Shown: piece by piece, positions 25,436 through 30,355 of the stretch | How the letters are laid out: each line of letters begins with the position of its first letter | Numbering within the stretch: position 1 is the stretch's first letter | Virus record (IMG/VR): IMGVR_UViG_3300046000_010144 | Coordinates: 1 to 30,355 of that record | DNA: 30,355 bases | Strand: one strand, 5' to 3' | Origin: a virus | Notes under the pieces: generated by a model | Told to the model about the DNA's origin: nothing | Databases searched by the model: none | The model's input: only the letters and a program-made list of their open reading frames with translations | Program-made: the position numbers and the translations under genes

Positions 25436-26428
25436 TTAAAATGGTTCGTTTGTAAAAGTTTCTTCAGTCTCGTCAAGAGTTATTTCACCTGTTCCTGAAA
25501 GGATTGCGTTCCAATATTGTGAATACTCTTTCTTGTATGTTTCAAGAGCATCTTTATCGTCAGCAATATATCCTTGTGGTGTGGCAATAATCTTACCATC
25601 TTTATACCCTAATCCATTGATATGGTTCTTTAGAACAGAGATTTTGGTTCGGATAGCATAAGATACCGTTCTACCATTTTTAGTTGCCGTAATGTGATTG
25701 ATACCAGCATTCTTTTGATTACCAAATAAGAACACAAGAGCTGATGCTAACCATAGAGCTTCACCACCTTTTGCTTTAATTGTTGGTTGTCCGAATGGAT
25801 TATCAGGTAACTCAACCCAAGGTTGATTAACTACCACCATAGTATTTGTATATGGGTAATCTTCTTTACGAGATTTAGTAATACGAGCTTGAATACCCAT
25901 ACCAATCTTATCCGCCAATACAGATGCGTTGTGTTGTTTACCACCCTTACCATCATAAGTCATCTTACATGGTACTGAACCAACTGAATCCCAAAGGAAA
26001 CAAAGAGAATAAGGAATATTACCTTTTTCTTGTTCGTCTAATAATTCATTAATGTAATCAGTTACTTGTTCAATGTAGTCAAAGTTGTCGTTGAAGATGA
26101 ACTGTCCGTCCCACTCACCATCGGTCATCTCCGCCACCAAACCGAGTTCCACTGCGTGGTCCCAACTCCATTTTTTCTCGGTGATAATGAAAACAGGCAA
26201 ATGCCCCTTCTTCTGAGCAGACACAGCGGCTTTGACAAGCGCAGTCGTTTTTGAAGAGTTCGAGTGACCGAGGAACATATTGATGTTACCCAAAGCAGGA
26301 CCAGGTATACCGCAACTATTATGGAAAGCTTCACCGACTTCATAAAAGTCTGTTTCTTTATATTTTGTTTTTGTGGAATATTTGTCTTTGATTGCATCTA
26401 ATGAAAATTCTTTTTTCTTTATTGCCAT
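25436..26428 (-). CDS. uvsX: RecA/UvsX-like recombinase
   Basis: 330 residues. It forms filaments on single-stranded DNA and drives strand exchange and recombination-dependent replication with gp32. The Walker A is GHSNSSKT (54-61), of the UvsX type (T4 has GPSKSFKS) and not the GPESSGKT of bacterial RecA. E84 in TEKKWSWD is the likely catalytic Glu. Walker B is LCFLWDSVGS (142-151). The L2-like DNA loop and following helix are IKAKGGEALWLASALVFLF (217-235). The C-terminus is acidic (GEITLDETEETFTNEPF), as in other UvsX/RecA proteins. It is the first gene after the gp32 terminator and is spaced 8 bases from the nuclease gene. No clear promoter is visible in the 40 bases after the terminator. 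Confidence 0.95.
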   Translation of the reverse strand: MAIKKKEFSLDAIKDKYSTKTKYKETDFYEVGEAFHNSCGIPGPALGNINMFLGHSNSSKTTALVKAAVSAQKKGHLPVFIITEKKWSWDHAVELGLVAEMTDGEWDGQFIFNDNFDYIEQVTDYINELLDEQEKGNIPYSLCFLWDSVGSVPCKMTYDGKGGKQHNASVLADKIGMGIQARITKSRKEDYPYTNTMVVVNQPWVELPDNPFGQPTIKAKGGEALWLASALVFLFGNQKNAGINHITATKNGRTVSYAIRTKISVLKNHINGLGYKDGKIIATPQGYIADDKDALETYKKEYSQYWNAILSGTGEITLDETEETFTNEPF

Positions 26429-26468
26429 AAATGTCTATGATTTAAATTGTTTGTTGTTTAAAAATAAC

Positions 26469-26507
26469 AAAGGGTAGGCACTTTGTCTATACTTGTACCT
26501 ACCCTTT
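26469..26507 (-). terminator. Intrinsic terminator after the gp32 gene
   Basis: Transcribed strand: AAAGGGTAGGTAC, 13-base loop, GTGCCTACCCTTT, then GTTATTTTTAAA. The stem has 13 pairs including one U-G. On the opposite strand this pair would be a C-A mismatch, so the fold favours the leftward transcript. It starts 7 nt after the gp32 stop. It should end most gp32 transcripts and leave some readthrough into uvsX. Confidence 0.88.
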
Positions 26508-26513
26508 TATAAA

Positions 26514-27356
26514 TTAGAATGGTAAATCACCATCTGGCTCGGCTTCTGCCTGTGGGTCATTGTATGAACCACCACCAATAGTTTCTTCGTTTGCGGTACT
26601 GTCACCATAAACATACTTACCTAAATCAGATGACCATCTTGGAGTCTCTCCACGAGCGATTGCTTCCAAATACTCAACAGGCTTCTTAGAGTAAACATCA
26701 GCCCAAGTAAGTGGGTCTTCAGTCCAAGTCTTAGCAGTTTCAGTATCTGTGTGAACAGGTGATGGGTCGTCATGCATTACAGTTTGGATAACTGTGTAGG
26801 TAGCACCTTTAGGAGTTTTCGCTTTAGCCAACTCGATGATTAAATCACGTCCGTTAACAGGGTCAGTGATATCACCTTTAGCTTTCCAAATAGGAATAAT
26901 TTTATCAAGGATACCTTCGTTTTTGTAATTGTGTTTAAAACGCCAGAACTTAACTCCGTCCGCTTCGTTATCACGGTCAATTACTTTAACGATATAGAAC
27001 TTACGAGGTTTGTATGATTTTGCAAGTTCTTTGTCAGACTCTTTACCTGTTGACATTAATTCATCGTGAATTTCAGTCAAAGGTGAACGCTCATTGTCGT
27101 TCTTTCCTGGGTCATAGATTTTATTCCATTTACCCTCAACTTGTACTTCGTGATACCATACTTCTTTGAAGGGTGAAGACCCATCAGGTGTAGGTAAGAT
27201 ACGAAGACGTTTCTGTCCTGAGTTTTCATTTTGCGTTAAGATTGCCGCAAAATATTTTTTCATTCTGTCTTCTTGAGACATTTTGTTTGCAGAGCTACCT
27301 CCGCTTTTCGCTTTTTCATACTGAGCGAGTACAGCATCTAGGGAATTTGTCGCCAT
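26514..27356 (-). CDS. 32: Single-stranded DNA-binding protein, gp32-like, without zinc site
   Basis: 280 residues (T4 gp32 has 301). It coats single-stranded DNA at forks and recombination intermediates. The layout is as in gp32: N-terminal cooperativity part (1-35), OB-fold core (RLRILPTPDGSSPFKEVWYH at 50-69, KFYIVKVIDRDNEADGVKFW at 119-138, then FRFKHN-like strand and DKIIPIW), and an acidic C-terminal tail ending EAEPDGDLPF, the partner-binding tip. Where T4 gp32 has its His/Cys zinc ribbon, this protein has GKWNKIYDPGKNDNERSPL, and there is no Cys in the whole protein. It forms its own transcription unit: a promoter about 30 nt upstream, an ACAAACAAAATG leader and a terminator just behind. 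Confidence 0.9.
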   Translation of the reverse strand: MATNSLDAVLAQYEKAKSGGSSANKMSQEDRMKKYFAAILTQNENSGQKRLRILPTPDGSSPFKEVWYHEVQVEGKWNKIYDPGKNDNERSPLTEIHDELMSTGKESDKELAKSYKPRKFYIVKVIDRDNEADGVKFWRFKHNYKNEGILDKIIPIWKAKGDITDPVNGRDLIIELAKAKTPKGATYTVIQTVMHDDPSPVHTDTETAKTWTEDPLTWADVYSKKPVEYLEAIARGETPRWSSDLGKYVYGDSTANEETIGGGSYNDPQAEAEPDGDLPF

Positions 27357-27385
27357 TTTGTTTGTATAATTTATTAGTTAATATT

Positions 27386-27417
27386 CAAGTATAAGTGTGT
27401 CAGCCGTGATAGTCAAA
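27386..27417 (-). promoter_or_regulatory. Bacteroidota-type promoter for the gp32 gene
   Basis: Coding strand: TTTG (27417-27414), 20-nt spacer, TATACTTG (27393-27386). The Bacteroidota consensus is TTTG, 19-21 nt, TAnnTTTG; the -7 box differs by one base. The expected transcript start is near 27379, giving a leader of about 22 nt. It implies early transcription by the host RNA polymerase. Confidence 0.65.
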
Positions 27418-27439
27418 TTTGAAATTTTAGAATTTCAAA
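27418..27439 (-). repeat. Perfect inverted repeat centred on the stop codon of the coiled-coil gene
   Basis: Arms TTTGAAATT and AATTTCAAA (9 bases each) around a CTAA loop that contains the TAA stop (27429-27427). It abuts the TTTG box of the gp32 promoter. It may end or process the upstream transcript; the stem is AT-rich and the U-tract is weak. Confidence 0.6.
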
Positions 27440-28095
27440 GGTTTGTATTGTGTTTCATCTCCAAAGTCATTAAAAGTACCTTTAATTTCTGAAGGAGTAA
27501 AATCTTCTATTTCATCTGTAGTTAAAACATATTCATTTTTTCCTGATTTTTCCATATCTTGTTCTTTATCAACAAAGAAATCAGATAGTTTTTGATTATA
27601 GGGTCCTGAATCTAAACTTCTTAATTCAAGTTTTTCTTGTGGTGTTTTTTCACGATATTTTTCAATCTTAGCTTCAATATCATTTAACTTTGTGAAAATA
27701 CCTTCCATATCACTTAATTTATTTTCTAAACTAGAAAGTTGATTAAATAAGTTATTAAAGTATTCTTCTTGTTTCGTTTCAATATTTTGTTGTGATTTTA
27801 CCAAATCAGTAATTTCTAATTCTTCGGTACCTGTTTCTTCAGAACCTTCATCACCAACTTTTTCAACATCTGGGTCATTTGCAATATCAACAGGTTCAGT
27901 TTCTGCCGGTGGGGGTGTAGTACCTTCCTCAGCACCTGCTGCCGGAGGTGTTGTAGCCGTATCCTCAGGAGCGTCACCAGTAACCGCACCAGGTGGTGGT
28001 GGGGGAATTGCAGGTCCTGCCTCTTGTTCTAAAATATAATTATTAATTTTATTATATCTTCTTAACTCTTCAATAATTGTCTGAGAAATTGCCAT
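27427..28095 (-). CDS. Pro-rich, acidic, coiled-coil protein (probable virion protein)
   Basis: 222 residues, starting 2 bases after the previous stop. Four zones are visible: a helical N-terminus (EELRRYNKINNYILEQ, 9-24); a Pro/Ala/Gly-rich stretch (28-67, with five prolines in a row at 32-36); an acidic stretch (68-95); a coiled coil at about 96-155 (NLFNQLSSLENKLSDMEGIF), then a charged C-terminus. No Cys, no membrane segment and no enzyme motif. The family is not recognised. It lies next to the hub-like protein and before gp32, so it is probably a minor structural or assembly (chaperone or scaffold-like) protein. The assignment is by composition and context only. Confidence 0.75.
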   Translation of the reverse strand: MAISQTIIEELRRYNKINNYILEQEAGPAIPPPPPGAVTGDAPEDTATTPPAAGAEEGTTPPPAETEPVDIANDPDVEKVGDEGSEETGTEELEITDLVKSQQNIETKQEEYFNNLFNQLSSLENKLSDMEGIFTKLNDIEAKIEKYREKTPQEKLELRSLDSGPYNQKLSDFFVDKEQDMEKSGKNEYVLTTDEIEDFTPSEIKGTFNDFGDETQYKPLKF

Positions 28096-28097
28096 TA

Positions 28098-28322
28098 TTA
28101 TCCGTTTAATAGTTGTTTGAAACCTTGTGTTGTTTCTACGTTTATTTTTTTATTAGTATGAAGAGTATTATTAACTCTTTCAATTAAACCATCTTTCATT
28201 CTGATTGTATAACAATCTCCGGTATCTAAGTCACAAACTTCCTTAAAACCATTTCCTTTATCGGTTTCAGTTATTCTTGTACTTTTACCAAGATATCTGT
28301 CTAAAATTTCTTTAGTACTCAT
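28098..28322 (-). CDS. Small unknown protein (74 residues)
   Basis: ATG at 28322 after an AAAAAACAATT leader. 74 residues, charged, with two cysteines close together (EVCDLDTGDCYTIRMKDG), which could pair or bind metal. No membrane segment or known domain. It is between the hub-like gene (29-base gap) and the coiled-coil gene (2-base gap), so it is co-transcribed with the latter. The motif TATTTAT and a direct repeat lie just upstream. Coding status is supported by the tight spacing on both sides and the absence of other good frames. Confidence 0.7.
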   Translation of the reverse strand: MSTKEILDRYLGKSTRITETDKGNGFKEVCDLDTGDCYTIRMKDGLIERVNNTLHTNKKINVETTQGFKQLLNG

Positions 28323-28330
28323 AATTGTTT

Positions 28331-28361
28331 TTTATTATAAATATATCTTTATTATAAAGAT
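28331..28361 (-). repeat. Stop-centred palindrome plus 11-bp direct repeat at the hub/74-residue gene junction
   Basis: ATCTTTATAATAAAGAT on the coding strand: 8-base arms (28345-28352 / 28354-28361) around the middle base of the hub stop TAA. The word TTTATAATAAA occurs twice (28348-28358 and 28331-28341), the second copy within the leader of the next gene. Possible RNA processing or regulatory site. Confidence 0.6.
28337..28343 (-). promoter_or_regulatory. TATTTAT motif before the 74-residue gene
   Basis: TATTTAT on the coding strand, 14 nt before the ATG at 28322, inside the second copy of the direct repeat. The opposite strand reads TATAAATA at 28336-28343. Confidence 0.3.
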
Positions 28362-30355
28362 GACACTCTGTCAAAATACTTTTTAATGTTATTTTGTAAT
28401 TTTTCTAATTCTGTTTTATTTTTTTCTTCAAATAAGTTATAATCTATATCTGTAGTATATGGAAAATATTTTAAATAACATTTTGCAAATTCTTTTGCGT
28501 ATTCCGTTGAATCAATAAAGTTATTAACTTCTCGTTTAAATATCGGTCCAAATCTAGCATTTAATAATTTAACACTTTCTTCTAAATTTTTAAAAACAAA
28601 ATAACCCTGACTAACATTTTTTATCTCTAAACAAATATATTGTTTATCAATAATATATTTTTTATTAGTTCCTCCAATAATGTCAGTACTCGCCGGAACA
28701 TTACCCAAATTATTGTTATAAACTGTTAATCCAGAACCATTATCATTCTCTAAAAGTATTAAAGTATATATTAATTTTTTTATTTCCGAATCACTAATTA
28801 AACTAATAACAAAAAATTTAATTTCGGAATAAGATTTAGGTGTTGTTATTATTTCAGTAATAACAAATTCTGAGAATGTTGTAGAAGTAAGAACACAATT
28901 TGCCGTTGATGGTTTAGGTTGATTATTAATATTATCAATTGCTGTAGATGATATTTCACTTTGAGTTCTATTAGGTAATGGGGTAATAGAATTTTGAGAT
29001 GTTTTGCTTTGTGATATAATATTTTGTAAAAGTTCTCGTTTAATTGTTTGTAACAATTGGTCAATTGTCGGTAATGTAAATACACTCATCCTAGTACCTG
29101 TAAAACTTGTGTCAAAATTACCACTACTTATTGTATGTGATACACTTGTAATTAAATATGTACCACCAAATAATGGCATATTTCTTAAAATAAAATACAT
29201 TGTAGGTTGTATCATAACATTACCAAATGTATTAACCGAAGCCTCGTAACTTCTTAATTTATACAAATTATATAATGAAACGTTTTGAGTAGATGTTTGA
29301 GTACCATTTGCCAAATTCGCCATTTCATATTCACGATATAATGATTCACTTGTTGGTTTTCCTAAATCTTGAGAAACTGTAATGTTTTTAAAAACACTTT
29401 GATTTTGAAGTCCGAAATCAACCGCAAAACCAACTACTTTATTTGATAGTCCGTAATCAGTTTTATCTGTTAATTTGTCAACTAATGGTTGTTGAGCGGC
29501 TCTTTTTAAATCAAACCCGTCATTATTATACCCATTTGCAGTATCAGGATTTGCCAATTGTTTAGAAGCTTGGTCAACATATATACAAACAAATTTTGTT
29601 TTTGTTGACTGATAATCAACATTAGTAAAAACACCAAAAAGTGAATCCGCAAAACTACCTCCACCAAGGGCTTGTGGTTGAGCATTTAAATCAGGAGTGT
29701 TTACCCCATAAAAATTAATATATCCTGGAATTACAAACGGTTGGAAATGGTGGTCTAAGACTATTGAGTTTATCACATCAAATAAATTAGCTTCATATTT
29801 CTTTAAATAATTTTTTACTTTAAAAATATCAACATAAATTTTATCACCTATATTTCTATTCGCCCTATCAACAAATAAAAAATCTTCAAATAAAGTTTCG
29901 GAATTATAGTTAGTACCCGCCACCCAAGTATCGTTAATTGCTTTGAACTTTTCATACTTTTCAACTTTAGATTGTAATCCATCAATAGGTGCCGGGTCAG
30001 AACTATAAGGATTTATTTTTCTTATTACTGGTAAATTTTTTGATAATTCTATAAACGTTTGATTAAATAAACTTGATAGTTCATTATTAAAATCACTTAG
30101 TATATTATCAATAACAAATACAAACCTGTCTTTAGTGAATGGAGCGGATGTCATAGTTACCTCGCTAAAATCCTTAAATCCTAATTTTTTTGTAGCAAAA
30201 ACTTTAATAACATTCTGATAATATATTATATTATTACTATTAAACTCAATATTCATTGTTGGGAAGAAATCCGTAATAAATGAACCATTACTACTGTAAA
30301 CTAATTCGGGTATAGTTGAAAATCCTACATATAGTTCTAAAGTTTTCCAAGCATT
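28352..30355 (-). CDS. Baseplate-hub-like protein with possible cell-wall hydrolase end (N-terminus outside window)
   Basis: The frame is open to the right edge: 33 codons (ending SFITDFFPT) precede the first Met at 30256, so that Met is probably internal. 667 residues lie in the window. Counting from that Met, residues 349-395 (MYFILRNMPLFGGTYLITSV then SHTISSGNFDTSFTGTRMSV) resemble the C-terminal beta-domain of tail hub/late-control D proteins (G.Y.I..V.H.I..G.F.T.F). A Ser/Asn/Pro-rich linker follows (about 415-450). Residues 480-600 look like a lysozyme- or glucosaminidase-type domain, with E503 in LLENDNG as candidate catalytic acid and YNNNLGNV (513-520), then GYFVFKNLEESVKLLNARF. A hub with a hydrolase matches the T4 gp27/gp5 job of piercing the cell wall. 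The hub call is moderate, the hydrolase call weaker. Confidence 0.7.
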   Translation of the reverse strand, partial: NAWKTLELYVGFSTIPELVYSSNGSFITDFFPTMNIEFNSNNIIYYQNVIKVFATKKLGFKDFSEVTMTSAPFTKDRFVFVIDNILSDFNNELSSLFNQTFIELSKNLPVIRKINPYSSDPAPIDGLQSKVEKYEKFKAINDTWVAGTNYNSETLFEDFLFVDRANRNIGDKIYVDIFKVKNYLKKYEANLFDVINSIVLDHHFQPFVIPGYINFYGVNTPDLNAQPQALGGGSFADSLFGVFTNVDYQSTKTKFVCIYVDQASKQLANPDTANGYNNDGFDLKRAAQQPLVDKLTDKTDYGLSNKVVGFAVDFGLQNQSVFKNITVSQDLGKPTSESLYREYEMANLANGTQTSTQNVSLYNLYKLRSYEASVNTFGNVMIQPTMYFILRNMPLFGGTYLITSVSHTISSGNFDTSFTGTRMSVFTLPTIDQLLQTIKRELLQNIISQSKTSQNSITPLPNRTQSEISSTAIDNINNQPKPSTANCVLTSTTFSEFVITEIITTPKSYSEIKFFVISLISDSEIKKLIYTLILLENDNGSGLTVYNNNLGNVPASTDIIGGTNKKYIIDKQYICLEIKNVSQGYFVFKNLEESVKLLNARFGPIFKREVNNFIDSTEYAKEFAKCYLKYFPYTTDIDYNLFEEKNKTELEKLQNNIKKYFDRVSSL

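Noticed and set aside
26247-26270. Non-classical Walker A (SKT in place of GKT) in the recombinase as a sign of inactivity
   Set aside because: T4 UvsX also lacks the Gly before the Lys; the Lys and hydroxyl residue are present, so the site is probably active.
1-30355. tRNA genes, insertion sequences, integrase or attachment sites
   Set aside because: None was seen; gaps between genes are all under 90 bases and contain only the hairpins and motifs listed.

Overview
The window is part of the genome of a large, AT-rich, contractile-tailed (T4-like) bacteriophage. All genes lie on the minus strand, so the layout is read from right (30355) to left (1). The core set is of T4 type: a gp32-like single-strand binding protein, UvsX recombinase, FEN-type 5' nuclease, gp41/DnaB-type helicase, class I ribonucleotide reductase (NrdB, NrdA), then gp25-like and gp6/baseplate-J-like baseplate proteins and a long run of tail and adhesion proteins. 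The host is probably a member of the Bacteroidota. Three things point there: SprB-like and PKD-like repeats in the tail proteins, translation starts preceded by A-rich ACAAACA-type leaders instead of Shine-Dalgarno sequences, and a near-consensus Bacteroidota promoter (TTTG, 20 nt, TAnnTTTG-like) in front of the gp32 gene. The phage nature is firm; the host is an inference.

Layout in the direction of transcription. (1) 30355-28352: the C-terminal 667 residues of a baseplate-hub-like protein with a possible cell-wall hydrolase domain; its start is beyond the window. (2) 28322-27427: a 74-residue unknown protein and a Pro-rich, acidic, coiled-coil protein. (3) 27356-26514: gp32-like protein as its own unit, with a promoter in front and a strong hairpin terminator behind. 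(4) 26428-19140: a compact replication and nucleotide operon (uvsX, 5' nuclease, unknown 150-residue protein, helicase, nrdB, nrdA) closed by a second strong terminator. (5) 19076-1: tail module: gp25-like, gp6-like, a 1854-residue protein with an internal membrane-like segment, four proteins of unknown detailed role (one with a PKD-like domain, one with collagen-like triplets), a 984-residue protein with a P2 gpI/gp7-like motif, a 714-residue protein built of about seven SprB-like repeats, and a Thr/Pro-rich fibre-like protein that runs off the left edge.

How it fits together: the replication block supplies dNTPs (NrdAB), unwinding (helicase), strand protection (gp32), recombination (UvsX) and RNA-primer or flap removal (5' nuclease). 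The tail block supplies the baseplate wedge (gp25, gp6, the gpI-like protein) and a set of adhesion-type proteins likely used at the cell surface. Non-coding DNA is scarce (about 460 bases in all, no gap over 90), yet it is structured. Three stop codons lie at the exact centre of perfect inverted repeats, and six gene starts are preceded by the 7-mer TATTTAT. Together these look like the phage's own transcription-unit boundary signals. No tRNA, CRISPR array, insertion sequence or integrase was seen.
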